This document shows, piece by piece, positions 7,327 through 16,159 of a DNA stretch of 60,666 bases. This DNA comes from Pseudanabaena sp. M53BS1SP1A06MG. Its GTDB lineage: Bacteria; Cyanobacteriota; Cyanobacteriia; Pseudanabaenales; Pseudanabaenaceae. The DNA lies in the NCBI GenBank assembly GCA_020404105.1, contig JADBWH010000061.1:1-60666 (forward strand), in the 5' to 3' direction. How positions within the stretch are numbered: position 1 is the stretch's first letter; each line of letters begins with the position of its first letter. A model generated the notes under the pieces. The model searched no databases, was not told where the DNA came from, and saw only the letters and a list, made by a program, of their open reading frames with translations. A program made the position numbers and the translations under genes.

Positions 7327-8586
7327 TGCTTTAATAAATCCCATAGTGTTGCCTATGGTTATGTCACCTATCAGACTGCATATCTGAAGGCTAACTACCC
7401 TGTTGAATATATGGCAGCCCTTTTATCTTCGGTCAGTGGTGATCAAGATAAGGTGCAGCGCTATATTGCCAACTGTCGCAGCATGGGGATTCAAGTTTTG
7501 CCGCCTGACGTGAATAGCTCTGGGGAAGACTTTACACCACGCGGTAAGCAAATTTTATTTGGGTTAGCAGCAATTAAGAATCTCGGAGCAGGACCGATCG
7601 CGTCAATTTTGCAAGCTAGACAAGAGGGAGGCGATTTTACTTCGCTCTCAGACTTATGTAGTCGTATTGATTCTCGATCGCTAAATAAAAAAGCATTAGA
7701 AGCTTTAATCCAAACTGGAGCTTTGGATTTACTTGAACCCAATCGGCATCAGTTGATGAATGATCTGGACATCACGATGGAATGGGTCTCTAGGCGTGCC
7801 AAGGAGTTAGCTTCTGGACAAGGAAATTTATTCGATTTCTTTGGCGAAAGTAGCAATAACAAAGCCTTTGATACTGCGCCTACGACTAATCGTGTTCAGG
7901 ACTATTCCCCTCAAGAAAAGTTACGGATGGAAAAGGAATTACTCGGCTTCTATATTTCCGATCATCCCCTCAGTGTAATCAGCCGTTCAGCAAAGGTCAT
8001 GGCTCCGATTAATCTCTGTGATATTCCCGATTCTGCGGAAACTAAAACTGTGACAGCGATCGCCTTGATCTTGGATATCAAGACTGTCACTACGAAAAAA
8101 GGTGACCCAATGGCAATTTTGCAACTCGAAGATCTCACAGGTAGTACGGAAGCGGTCATTTTTCCGAAGATATTTGATAAGGTCAAGCATTTACTTGAAA
8201 AAGATAAGCGCTTAATGATTTGGGGCAAAATTGATCGCCGCGATGAACAAACACAATTAATTATTGACAATATGCAGCCGATTGAGTCTGTCCGCATGGT
8301 GCGCGTCGAGCTTACTCGCGATCAGGCAAGCGATCGCCAAGTCTTACAACAACTCAAAACCGCCTTAAATTCTAATCCGAGTTACGAGAATTCTAACCAA
8401 GGCAACTCTTATAACAGGAATGAATCGGATCTTTCTAACAAAATCCCTGTAATTGCAGCGATCGAGTATACGCCTAAGCTAATCCGTCTAGGCAATCAAT
8501 TCTGGGTAGAAGATGAAGAAAGAGCCGTTAAATCTCTACAGCAAGCAGGATTTAAAGCGTCATATGACTCATTGGTTAGCAAATAA
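7222..8586 (+). CDS. dnaE: DNA polymerase III alpha subunit, C-terminal half, preceded by the C-part of a split intein
   Basis: Residues 1-35 (MKIVGRKSLG... DIGLERDHNFLL... GYVASN) are an IntC fragment. Residue 36 is Cys, the first extein residue (CFNKSHSVAYGY), with its codon at 7327. Cyanobacterial DnaE is encoded by two unlinked genes whose halves are joined by protein trans-splicing, and this is the downstream half. The extein holds the end of the polymerase/HhH region (AIKNLGAGPIASIL) and an OB-fold (about residues 270-360). ATG 7222 is chosen over TTG 7201 because it matches the IntC start. The N-terminal half is not in this window. Confidence 0.95.
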   Translation: MKIVGRKSLGEKAVFDIGLERDHNFLLDKGYVASNCFNKSHSVAYGYVTYQTAYLKANYPVEYMAALLSSVSGDQDKVQRYIANCRSMGIQVLPPDVNSSGEDFTPRGKQILFGLAAIKNLGAGPIASILQARQEGGDFTSLSDLCSRIDSRSLNKKALEALIQTGALDLLEPNRHQLMNDLDITMEWVSRRAKELASGQGNLFDFFGESSNNKAFDTAPTTNRVQDYSPQEKLRMEKELLGFYISDHPLSVISRSAKVMAPINLCDIPDSAETKTVTAIALILDIKTVTTKKGDPMAILQLEDLTGSTEAVIFPKIFDKVKHLLEKDKRLMIWGKIDRRDEQTQLIIDNMQPIESVRMVRVELTRDQASDRQVLQQLKTALNSNPSYENSNQGNSYNRNESDLSNKIPVIAAIEYTPKLIRLGNQFWVEDEERAVKSLQQAGFKASYDSLVSK

Positions 8587-8645
8587 CTAGAATGTATTTG
8601 GATGTTATCTGTTAACCTGACAGAAAGACTCTTGGAGATTTCTTT

Positions 8646-9812
8646 ATGCTAAATTCTTTTCAAATAAGTAATTTCAGGCTTTTTGAAAAACTAGAAGTAA
8701 AAAAACTAGGACGAGTCAACTTAATCGTTGGCAAAAATAATTCTGGTAAAAGTACATTTCTAGAAGCAATACAGATTTATGCAAATAATGCTACCTATGA
8801 AATACTTTTAGACCTTATATACGCTAGGCAGGAAACTTGGTCTAATGACGTGAATAAATCACATCTTCCAGCAACTAGATATGCACAAAATTTATTTTTA
8901 CAGCAAGTGCCAAATTTTCGGAAAAATTCTGTTCGTCATTTGTTTTTTGGGCATCAAATACCAGAAATAAATGAGCAAGGACTATCTTTAGGTGAAGTAC
9001 CTCCTTCTATACCACTCAATCTATATGTAGCTATTTATAAAAATCAACAAAATGATGAACTAGGATTAAGAAAGGTTCGTATTTATCCTTCTCAGTTACC
9101 AGAGTTAAATGAAGATTTAGATGATGTTGAAATCTATCTTGTAGCAGAGGAAGGGGAAAGATTAACTAGACTATTTCGACTAGAAATGGATCTAACAAGT
9201 CCTCGGCATCAAACTTTAAGCGGTATATATGAGAGACAAGAAAACCTTCCTAAATATGTATATCAGACTGTTTCAACAGATAATATGTCAAGTAAAAGAC
9301 TCGCTTATTTGTGGAACTTGACGAGTTTAACTGACTTAAAATCAGACGTTATTTCTGCTCTTAAGCTAATCGATCAGAGAGTAGTAGCAGTTGTTTTCGT
9401 TGATGGGGAAATTGACGAGCGTATCCCAATGGTACAGATGCAAGGAATTGATGAACCTTTGCCATTAAAAAGCATGGGAGATGGGATAATGCGAATATTT
9501 CATATTACTGTAGCGCTTGTAAATGCTAAAAATGGCATTTTGTTAATCGACGAATTTGAGAATGGACTGCATTGGACTGTACAACCTAAAGTTTGGGACA
9601 TTATTTTTCAATTGGCTGAGAGACTGAATGTGCAGATTTTTGCAACAACCCATAGCCGTGATTGTGTGCAAGCTTTTGAAAAAATATGGAATAAATATCC
9701 AGAAAGTGGTGCTTTCTTTAGGCTAGATGAAAAAAATGGCAAAATTAAAGCTACTGAGTATACCTTAGAAACTCTTGCTGACTCTCTAGAAATGGATGTA
9801 GAAGTAAGATGA
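8646..9812 (+). CDS. AAA family ATPase (OLD/AAA15-like), first gene of an ATPase-TOPRIM pair
   Basis: A 388-residue RecF/SMC-like ATPase. It begins MLNSFQISNFRLFEKLEV, with Walker A GKNNSGKST (29-37), Walker B ILLIDEFENG (about 297-306) and the ATTHSRD switch His (about 333). The central region (about 45-280) is variable. A ribosome binding site TTGGAG precedes the ATG. It overlaps the next gene by four bases. Similar ATPase-plus-nuclease pairs (OLD, Gabija, PARIS) act in phage defence, so that role is an inference from architecture. Low-GC, AT-rich codons contrast slightly with neighbouring housekeeping genes. Confidence 0.8.
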   Translation: MLNSFQISNFRLFEKLEVKKLGRVNLIVGKNNSGKSTFLEAIQIYANNATYEILLDLIYARQETWSNDVNKSHLPATRYAQNLFLQQVPNFRKNSVRHLFFGHQIPEINEQGLSLGEVPPSIPLNLYVAIYKNQQNDELGLRKVRIYPSQLPELNEDLDDVEIYLVAEEGERLTRLFRLEMDLTSPRHQTLSGIYERQENLPKYVYQTVSTDNMSSKRLAYLWNLTSLTDLKSDVISALKLIDQRVVAVVFVDGEIDERIPMVQMQGIDEPLPLKSMGDGIMRIFHITVALVNAKNGILLIDEFENGLHWTVQPKVWDIIFQLAERLNVQIFATTHSRDCVQAFEKIWNKYPESGAFFRLDEKNGKIKATEYTLETLADSLEMDVEVR

Positions 9813-10468
9813 GCATGACAGAAAATCCACCAAGGCAAGGTTCTCTGTGCAAACAAGATACAGATAAGGTTTTGCTAGTTGAAGGTGATACAGATTGTCA
9901 TGTTGTTATGGCTTTATGCCAAGCTCATAATGTTCCAAAGAGCTTTGGAATATATCAATGTGGCTCAGATGATGGAGTTCTTAAACGTTTAAATGCCCTA
10001 ATCATTCGTCCGAGCCCACCTCAAGTCATAGGGATTATGCTTGATGCTGATAATCCGTCACTAGAAGGTCGATGGAAAGAGATTCATAGAAAATTGCAAC
10101 ACTATAGTTATGAGTTACCTGCAAAGCCTGAGCCTGATGGCACAATTATCTTAAGCAATGATAAGCCTAAATTAGGATTTTGGCTGATGCCTAATAATCG
10201 GGTTTCAGGAATGCTAGAAGATTTTTGTGCAGAACTTGCTGAGCCAAACTCATTAGCATTTGCAATAGAATGTGTGGCACAAGCTCAAGAAAGAAAACTG
10301 ACAACATTTAGAGAAGTGCATCGCAGCAAGGCAGAAATTCATACATATCTTGCTTGGCATGATAAGCCAGACAATCCTTTAGGTCTTGCTATTACCAAAC
10401 ACGCACTTAAACCTAATACCGACTTAGCAATACAGTTTACGAATTGGCTAACACGATTATTTGCATGA
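9809..10468 (+). CDS. DUF3226/TOPRIM-like protein, partner of the AAA ATPase
   Basis: A 219-residue protein. LLVEGDTDC places a Glu at residue 25, and IMLDADNP places the Asp pair at 79 and 81; this E...DxD pattern is what TOPRIM folds use to bind Mg2+. The family resembles DUF3226, whose members are often encoded next to AAA ATPases. The start (ATGAGCATGA) overlaps the ATPase stop, indicating a coupled complex. Nuclease activity is predicted only. A start at ATG 9815 is equally possible. Confidence 0.7.
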   Translation: MSMTENPPRQGSLCKQDTDKVLLVEGDTDCHVVMALCQAHNVPKSFGIYQCGSDDGVLKRLNALIIRPSPPQVIGIMLDADNPSLEGRWKEIHRKLQHYSYELPAKPEPDGTIILSNDKPKLGFWLMPNNRVSGMLEDFCAELAEPNSLAFAIECVAQAQERKLTTFREVHRSKAEIHTYLAWHDKPDNPLGLAITKHALKPNTDLAIQFTNWLTRLFA

Positions 10469-10473
10469 TTTGT

Positions 10474-10920
10474 TTACATTCCTAATTGTCGTCTGGCTTC
10501 AAATAAGCCGAGGGCAGCACTCACGGAGAGATTGAGACTGCGGACATTGCGATTTTCCATAGGGATATAAACCGCAGGATTGTTGGCAAGAACTTCTGGA
10601 GGCAAGCCACTGGATTCACTGCCAAATAACAGCCAGTCACCATCTTGATATTGAAATTCGCGAAAATGCTTTGTTCCTCGCGCACTAAAGCAAACCCATC
10701 TAGCTCCTTGAGACGCATGGCTCAAGGATTCGATATTGGGATGTACTGTTACATTTACATAGTCCCAATAGTCTATGCCTGCCCGCTTCAGTTGGCGATC
10801 GCTAATTTCAAAGCCCAATGGCTCAACTAGGTGCAGATGCGTATTTGTAGCGGCACAGGTGCGAGCGATATTTCCAGTATTGGGCGGAATTTCGGGATAG
10901 ACGAGAGCGACTTGCAGCAT
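10474..10920 (-). CDS. trmL: tRNA (cytidine(34)-2'-O)-methyltransferase TrmL
   Basis: A 148-residue SPOUT methyltransferase that modifies the wobble base of tRNA-Leu isoacceptors. Motif 1 is PEIPPNTGNIARTCAATN (residues 9-26); motif 2 is LLFGSESSGLP and motif 3 is IPMENRNVRSLNLSVSAA, which together form the knotted AdoMet site. A tRNA-Leu(CAA), the expected kind of substrate, lies about 700 bp away, probably by chance. The gene faces the TOPRIM-like gene with only 5 bp between them. Confidence 0.93.
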   Translation of the reverse strand: MLQVALVYPEIPPNTGNIARTCAATNTHLHLVEPLGFEISDRQLKRAGIDYWDYVNVTVHPNIESLSHASQGARWVCFSARGTKHFREFQYQDGDWLLFGSESSGLPPEVLANNPAVYIPMENRNVRSLNLSVSAALGLFEARRQLGM

Positions 10921-10934
10921 TGACGATTCAAGAA

Positions 10935-10969
10935 ATTTAAAGACTGTGGTTGTAGCACAGTCTTTAAAT
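10935..10969. other. 14-bp inverted repeat upstream of trmL
   Basis: ATTTAAAGACTGTG (10935-10948) and CACAGTCTTTAAAT (10956-10969) form a perfect stem with a 7-nt loop just upstream of trmL. A second looser pair, TAGTTTGTAGAA / TTCTACAAACTA, lies at 10995-11038. They may terminate the upstream minus-strand gene. Confidence 0.6.
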
Positions 10970-11053
10970 ATAGCAGTCCTAAATGTAGATTTTTTAGTTT
11001 GTAGAAGTGCATCCTTTTGGGGGCGATTCTACAAACTATTTAGAATTGTTTGG

Positions 11054-11449
11054 CTAACGCTTTGTCCGTTCTTCGATGTCTTCTAGGGTTTGTAGAACTA
11101 AACGCTTTGCCTGTAACTGCCAACCCCATTTTTGCAAAGCGATCGCTGCACCAGTCCCAATCACCGTAGCGATGAAATCTAGGGGCTGCTCCAATGAGAT
11201 TCCCAGTAGTAGTCCTAGCCCTGCGATCCCCCAAAAGGGTAGAGAAATTGTCTGACGATTTTTTTCGACTATTTGGCTAATATCATCGGTGGGCATAATT
11301 GCCAGTAGTTCGGCTTTAGCTTGCTTTTGTTCGGTAATATTTAGTGTTAATCCAAATTTTTGGCGTAGTTTTTCAATTTTCCGAGCATTGGTACTGTACT
11401 GCACTAACTCATCTTCTGCCATCGTGATTAGGCGTTCTAGCTTGGACAT
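11054..11449 (-). CDS. Conserved hypothetical membrane protein
   Basis: A 131-residue protein. The N-terminal about 70 residues are charged and probably helical (LITMAEDELVQYSTNARKIE). They are followed by two hydrophobic stretches (about 73-85 and 89-107; FWGIAGLGLLLGI and FIATVIGTGAAIAL) and a basic helical tail. I do not recognise a named family. It is transcribed alone, away from the tRNA gene. Confidence 0.6.
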   Translation of the reverse strand: MSKLERLITMAEDELVQYSTNARKIEKLRQKFGLTLNITEQKQAKAELLAIMPTDDISQIVEKNRQTISLPFWGIAGLGLLLGISLEQPLDFIATVIGTGAAIALQKWGWQLQAKRLVLQTLEDIEERTKR

Positions 11450-11634
11450 AGGTTACTAATTGAAGTTGCATATTGGAGAGCAAGTCTTATAGTAGCCGCT
11501 ATAGAGTAATAGACATATCCCTCCTATAGTAGTTTTCGCAATGCCTTTACTGAATTGGAGATCGGGATTCAGTTTCTTAGAAAAACATTTGACAAAGAAC
11601 ATAACCGTTAGCTAATATATAAGTCCTGAAGTCA

Positions 11635-11718
11635 GGGCGAATGGCGGAATTGGTAGACGCATCAGACTCAAAATCTGACGACAGCAATGTCATGAGAGTT
11701 CGATTCTCTCTTTGCCCA
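11635..11718 (+). tRNA. trnL-CAA: tRNA-Leu (anticodon CAA)
   Basis: Acceptor stem GGGCGAA (11635-11641) pairs with TTTGCCC (11711-11717), with discriminator A. The anticodon stem CAGA/TCTG encloses CTCAAAA, giving anticodon CAA at 11669-11671. A long class II variable arm follows, then the T-loop TTCGATT. The 3' CCA is not encoded. There is no intron, unlike the cyanobacterial tRNA-Leu(UAA). Confidence 0.95.
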
Positions 11719-11755
11719 TAAAAAAGAAAGCTCGCCTAGCGAGCTTTCTTTTTTA
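11719..11755. terminator. Bidirectional terminator between tRNA-Leu and a Uma2 gene
   Basis: Perfect arms 11719-11735 and 11739-11755 (TAAAAAAGAAAGCTCGC and its complement) surround CTA. A/T runs on both sides serve both strands. The stop codon of the Uma2 gene is inside the right arm. Confidence 0.93.
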
Positions 11756-12565
11756 TGTAATTTCGTCGGGATTAATACCTAAAGCAATTAGGCGATCGCG
11801 TAATTTTTGAGCCTCTAATTCCGCAGCATTAGCTCTAGTCGCTTCCTGCTCAGCACGTAAACGCTCTTGCTCGGCGCGATCACTTTCTTGGACAGTCAGT
11901 TGCTTTTGATGTTGTAAGGCAAAATTTAGCTCAAAGGGCATGAGCAACTTCTCACCTGTTTCTAATTCGTAGAAATCGATCAAATGCTCTTGAACTTCGA
12001 GACGCAATCCTAAAACATGGCTCTGACCATCTGTGATGGGATAATAGATATAGTCTTCATCACGTTCGCGATAGTCAAGGCGATAACCACGTAATTTTTC
12101 AGGTATCCATTCGCCTTTGGGGTCAAATAGCCAATATTCTTGTACGCCTATATCTTCATAAAGATTTCTTTTGAATTCTTTGTCTTTTGCTTGAGTTTTC
12201 GGCGATGTAATTTCAAAAATAATGCTAGGGACTTTGCCAGTGTCCCAGATTTTGTAGTTGTCATAGGGGACTTGAGGGATCTCAAAAATTAGCATGATGT
12301 CTGGGGATACCCGCAATTTTGGGAATCCTTGAGCATAGTAAAGAAATTGATCGGCAAGCACGACAGGCGATCGCTCTGAGAATTTGGATGCTAAATAATT
12401 TCGCAATACACCAACAGTGACAATGATCGCATCAGCATGAATTGAGGTTTCTGCCAAGGGTTCACCATCCTCGGAAGGGTAAAAAATTTCGGGCGGAGTT
12501 ACTGAATTTTGCTCTAGCTTGCTATTTTGGGAACTAGCAATATTGGTAACAGTGGCTGGAGTCAT
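11753..12565 (-). CDS. Uma2 family (DUF820) PD-(D/E)XK nuclease-like protein
   Basis: A 270-residue protein. The core has VSPDIMLIFEIP (near residue 87) and SIIFEITSPKTQAKD (near residue 114), giving the D...ExT pattern of the restriction-endonuclease fold, followed by YEDIGVQEYWLFDP. A charged coiled coil (about 215-260) ends in RLIALGINPDEI, a common tail in cyanobacterial Uma2 proteins and seen again in the copy at 54938-55666. The biological role of Uma2 proteins is unclear. It is one of four in this window. Confidence 0.85.
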   Translation of the reverse strand: MTPATVTNIASSQNSKLEQNSVTPPEIFYPSEDGEPLAETSIHADAIIVTVGVLRNYLASKFSERSPVVLADQFLYYAQGFPKLRVSPDIMLIFEIPQVPYDNYKIWDTGKVPSIIFEITSPKTQAKDKEFKRNLYEDIGVQEYWLFDPKGEWIPEKLRGYRLDYRERDEDYIYYPITDGQSHVLGLRLEVQEHLIDFYELETGEKLLMPFELNFALQHQKQLTVQESDRAEQERLRAEQEATRANAAELEAQKLRDRLIALGINPDEIT

Positions 12566-12617
12566 GGCACAAGCAGTGCTGTCTGCACAAGCGGCAATGT
12601 ATTAGAAATTATATAGC

Positions 12618-12672
12618 TATAGCTCAGTGGAGAGAGGCTGTGCTTTGAGCTACCTCTCACCATTGAGCTATA
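12618..12672 (-). terminator. Terminator of the HdrB-like gene
   Basis: Imperfect 20-bp arms, 12618-12637 and 12653-12672, contain the TAG stop of the gene ending at 12668. Confidence 0.7.
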
Positions 12673-13564
12673 AATTGATTTTTTGTAAGACTGAACTTGT
12701 AGAAACGATGTGGCGATCTAAGCCTAGTACTTTTGGTTCAATACCGATTGCTAAGCCAATTAACTGTGGTAAATGCAAAATCGGAATTCCTAATTTTTGA
12801 CCAATTACCTGTGCAACTTCAGGTTGTCGTGAATCAAGATTGAGATGACAAAGAGGACATGGGGTCACTATACAATCGGCTCCTGCGGCGATCGCTGCCG
12901 TGAGATGTCTACCTGCCATTGAGAAGGATTCCTTGGGGGCATAGCTAGAAATGGGCCAGCCACAACACTGTACTCGACCATCGTAATAGATTGGAGTTGC
13001 ACCGACAGCACGGAAAACATTTTCGAGAGATTCAGGTTTAAACGGGTCATCAAAGCGCGTAACTGTTTGCGATCGCAATAAATAGCATCCATAAAAGGCA
13101 GCACACTTGAGATTTGCTAGCGATCTCGTGACTTTAGCAGCAATATTTTCTAAACCATAGTCACGAATGAGAATCCAGAGCAAATGCAAAACTTCCGTCG
13201 AGCCTTGGAAATGACGACCTTGTGTATTCAGTAGGGCATTAACTTCATCCTTGCGACCGAGGTCAGAGTTTTTGAGCTTGTCATTGACGCGACCGAGAAC
13301 ACCCTGACAAGTGCTACATTGCGTCATCACATTAAGGTTCAATTCTTCGGCGAGGGAAATATTCCGCGCATTGACTACATCTTCCATTAGCTCATCGGTT
13401 TCCTTAAAGGTTCCTGAACCGCAACAGGTTGCTCTAGCTAATTCCACTAATTCAATGCCTAATGCTTGAGCGATCGCTGTTGTCGATGCGTGGAGTTCTT
13501 TGCAAGCACCCTTAGCAACACAACCAGCATAGTAAGCGTATTTCAATGCTTTCGTCTCTGTCAT
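12668..13564 (-). CDS. HdrB/SdhE-like Fe-S protein with two CCG domains
   Basis: A 298-residue protein with two cysteine-rich CCG modules: YYAGC, ATCCGSG and MTQCSTC, then FYGCYLL, VQCCGWP and VTPCPLCH. This is the pattern of heterodisulfide reductase subunit B and of the succinate dehydrogenase membrane-anchor-like SdhE/SdhC. In cyanobacteria such proteins are thought to work with succinate dehydrogenase, quinone reduction or another redox partner; which one cannot be told here, since no hdrA/C or sdhA/B is adjacent. The length is typical. Confidence 0.8.
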   Translation of the reverse strand: MTETKALKYAYYAGCVAKGACKELHASTTAIAQALGIELVELARATCCGSGTFKETDELMEDVVNARNISLAEELNLNVMTQCSTCQGVLGRVNDKLKNSDLGRKDEVNALLNTQGRHFQGSTEVLHLLWILIRDYGLENIAAKVTRSLANLKCAAFYGCYLLRSQTVTRFDDPFKPESLENVFRAVGATPIYYDGRVQCCGWPISSYAPKESFSMAGRHLTAAIAAGADCIVTPCPLCHLNLDSRQPEVAQVIGQKLGIPILHLPQLIGLAIGIEPKVLGLDRHIVSTSSVLQKINL

Positions 13565-13790
13565 TACTCTTTAAAAAATGATATTTCCTAGCCTTAAAAA
13601 GGATTATCTTTAAAGCTACATATAACAAAGCTAAAAGTAGAATGCTATTTTTAGCTTTTAAAAACCTTACTGAGGTTTGTTTTTAATTCACAAAAGTGCG
13701 TCAGCATTTTTGTGAGTTGGTATTAAATATTCAGCAATTGCCTCTGAATTATAACAATATTCCCAAGATTTCTTGGAAATCAAAACTTGC

Positions 13791-14372
13791 CTAGAATGAA
13801 AGTCTTTGAAATAGCTGATCAACAGCAAAACTAAATCCATTAATAACATCTTCTCCATCCAGAAAATCACCACGTTTAAGGAGGCGATCGGGTTCTTGGG
13901 CAGAACGATAAACTAAGACATAGTGTTGGATAGGATTAATTACCCAAACTAACCGAGTCCCATTTTCAAAATATTCCACAAGCTTGGTACTAATTTCTTC
14001 GACCGTATTGCCAGGAGATAGGATTTCCACTGCTAGATCAGGTGCACCTTCTAAATAGCCAATGGGCAGATCTGCAATCCCTTGAAATCTCTCTTTCGCA
14101 AAGAAAGAAATATCAGGGGAGCGTTTATTACCATTTTTCATCTTGAATGCTGTGCTGGAATCAAATAACACCCCCAGCTTTTGCGGTGACACAATTGCAA
14201 ACAAAGCTGAACTCAAAACAATGGAAATGTAGCCATGTAAAGCACCTGAGTTGCCCATGACAACTAGTTCTCCATTTACAATTTCATAACGACATTCATC
14301 ATCAGGAAGAGCCATGAATGCCTGATCTGTCCAGACTTTTGCATTTGATGTTTCTGTAACTGAAGCAGACAT
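13791..14372 (-). CDS. Uma2 family (DUF820) nuclease-like protein
   Basis: A 193-residue Uma2 protein without a coiled-coil tail. Visible: YEIVNGELVVM near residue 29, RSPDISFF near 83, APDLAVEILSPGNTVEEI near 108 and LVWVINP near 136; Asp and Glu of the last two strands form the putative nuclease site. AGGAG precedes the start codon. It is a divergent paralogue of the other three Uma2 genes in the window. Confidence 0.85.
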   Translation of the reverse strand: MSASVTETSNAKVWTDQAFMALPDDECRYEIVNGELVVMGNSGALHGYISIVLSSALFAIVSPQKLGVLFDSSTAFKMKNGNKRSPDISFFAKERFQGIADLPIGYLEGAPDLAVEILSPGNTVEEISTKLVEYFENGTRLVWVINPIQHYVLVYRSAQEPDRLLKRGDFLDGEDVINGFSFAVDQLFQRLSF

Positions 14373-14425
14373 ATTCTTTGCTCCTTTTCGCTATTTATTC
14401 TGGTTCGGCAGAGTATTACATGACT

Positions 14426-14896
14426 TTAGCGACTTTTTAATGATTGAAGAAGTCCACCACAGGCATCGAAGAGGAGATCGATGACATAATTAAAGCCATC
14501 TGCACCTCCATAATAGGGATCTGGTACTTCTTTGTCATTCTGGGTTTGGCAATAGTCACACATCATTTTCACCTTATCCTTAAATCTTCCCTTTGGATCG
14601 AGGGCGAGGATATTGTGATAGTTATCTCTATCCATTGCCAAAATTAGATCAAATTCCAGTAAGTCTCTCGCTTCAAATTGCCTAGCTGAACCAACAAAGT
14701 TTAAACCACGTTCTCTAGCAGCAGCACGCATTCGACGATCAGGCGGTGCGCCCACGTGCCAACCACCCGTACCTGCGGAATCACAAATAAAGCGATCGCT
14801 TAGACCTTCCTGCTCAATCAGATGATTCATGATATTTTCCGCAGCAGGCGATCGGCAAATATTGCCTAGACAAACAAATAAAAGTTTCTTAGTCAT
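14426..14896 (-). CDS. Low molecular weight protein-tyrosine phosphatase
   Basis: A 156-residue cytoplasmic phosphatase. The P-loop is CLGNICR (Cys9 to Arg15) followed by SPAAE, and the general-acid loop is VPDPYYGGADGF near residue 125. The start MTKKLLFVCLG at 14896 is chosen; an in-frame ATG at 14911 adds five residues that the family lacks. The ADH terminator (14921-14949) lies just upstream. Physiological targets are unknown; in bacteria the family acts on tyrosine kinases or arsenate. Confidence 0.9.
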   Translation of the reverse strand: MTKKLLFVCLGNICRSPAAENIMNHLIEQEGLSDRFICDSAGTGGWHVGAPPDRRMRAAARERGLNFVGSARQFEARDLLEFDLILAMDRDNYHNILALDPKGRFKDKVKMMCDYCQTQNDKEVPDPYYGGADGFNYVIDLLFDACGGLLQSLKSR

Positions 14897-14920
14897 ATCT
14901 ATCAATATCAAAATAAATAG

Positions 14921-14949
14921 CTAAAAGTGCTGATATACAGCACTTTTAG
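14921..14949 (-). terminator. Terminator of the Fe-alcohol dehydrogenase gene
   Basis: CTAAAAGTGCTG / CAGCACTTTTAG, a perfect 12-bp stem with loop ATATA, begins 3 bp beyond the stop codon. Confidence 0.88.
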
Positions 14950-14952
14950 AAG

Positions 14953-16107
14953 TTAAGCACAGAGCGCTAAAACTTGCTCAACAACCTTAGGTGTAACATC
15001 TTGATGTTCTCCTAAAGCCACAAAGCCACGCTTCTCGAAGCGATCAGTGATTAAAGGAATGACATCTAAGCCCACACCATAATCTGAAAGCTTGGTGTGA
15101 ACGCCGACAGATTCAAAAAAGTCACGAGTTTTTTGGATAGCTCGATTAATTCTCACGTCTTCCTCACCATCGACTAGACCCCAAACCCTTTCAGCATATT
15201 GCAACAGTTTGCCCCACTTGCGATCGCGTTTAATGGTCAGCATATTCGGTAAAACAATTGCCAAGGTTTGAGCATGATCCAATCCATGCAGCGCTGTGAG
15301 TTCATGTCCAATCATATGTGTTGCCCAATCTTGAGGTACACCAACACCAATCAGACCATTCAAAGCCATAGTGGCACACCACATCACATTAGCTCTGGCT
15401 TCATAATCACGCAGATCTACTAAGGTTTTAGGACCTTCCTCGATCAAGGTTTGCAGAATTGATTCTGCCATCCGATCTTGGAGTGGCGCATTAACAGGAT
15501 AGGTCAAATACTGTTCCATTACATGGGTAAAAGCATCAACAATGCCATTACTTACCTGTCTTGGAGGCAGAGAGAAAGTGGTTTCAGGATCTAGTACCGA
15601 GAATTTAGGAAATACAAGGGGACTAGAGAAAAATAGTTTTTCTTGGGTTTCCCACTTGGTTACTACAGAATTAGTATTCATTTCTGAACCTGTTGCAGGC
15701 AGAGTTAAAACTGCACCAAATGGAATCGCCGTCTTGATGGGGGCGTGTTTTGCCAAGATATCCCAAGGATCGCCATCAAAGGGGACTGCTGCGGCAATAA
15801 ATTTTGTCCCATCAACGACTGAGCCACCACCAACAGCTAGTAAAAAATTAACTCCTTCAGCACGAATCAATTCAACAGCCTTGAGTAACGTTTCCAAGTG
15901 TGGATTGGCTTCAATTCCGCCGAATTCTAAAAAGGTTCGTCCTGTTAGAGCCGTTTTTACTTGATCATAAACTCCATTGGTTTTGATACTGCCACCACCA
16001 TAGGTGACAAGGATTTTGGCATCAACAGGAATTTCTAATGCAATATTCGCAATTTGACCTTTGCCAAATAGAATTTTGACTGGATTATAAAAAGCAAAAT
16101 TTTCCAT
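14953..16107 (-). CDS. Iron-containing alcohol dehydrogenase (YqhD/BDH-like)
   Basis: A 384-residue group III dehydrogenase. The Rossmann part carries VTYGGGSIKTNGVYDQV and LLAVGGGSVVDGTKFIAA; the helical part carries the metal ligands in NGIVDAFTHVMEQY (Asp, His) and IGHELTALHGLDHAQ (His, His). GGGSIK and the overall order resemble the NADPH-dependent aldehyde reductase YqhD, suggesting aldehyde detoxification or a fermentative role. It is transcribed alone, between two terminators. Confidence 0.9.
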   Translation of the reverse strand: MENFAFYNPVKILFGKGQIANIALEIPVDAKILVTYGGGSIKTNGVYDQVKTALTGRTFLEFGGIEANPHLETLLKAVELIRAEGVNFLLAVGGGSVVDGTKFIAAAVPFDGDPWDILAKHAPIKTAIPFGAVLTLPATGSEMNTNSVVTKWETQEKLFFSSPLVFPKFSVLDPETTFSLPPRQVSNGIVDAFTHVMEQYLTYPVNAPLQDRMAESILQTLIEEGPKTLVDLRDYEARANVMWCATMALNGLIGVGVPQDWATHMIGHELTALHGLDHAQTLAIVLPNMLTIKRDRKWGKLLQYAERVWGLVDGEEDVRINRAIQKTRDFFESVGVHTKLSDYGVGLDVIPLITDRFEKRGFVALGEHQDVTPKVVEQVLALCA

Positions 16108-16124
16108 GACTAACTCAAAAAAAC

Positions 16125-16155
16125 ATTACAGTTGGTGCTTAGCACTAACTGTAAT
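16125..16155 (-). terminator. Terminator of pyruvate kinase gene
   Basis: ATTACAGTTGGTGCT / AGCACTAACTGTAAT (one mismatch), followed on the minus strand by GTTTTTTT. Confidence 0.88.
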
Positions 16156-16159
16156 ATAG

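Noticed and set aside
13688-13873. Minus-strand 61-residue ORF overlapping the Uma2 gene end
   Set aside because: Mostly a shadow of the Uma2 gene in another frame.
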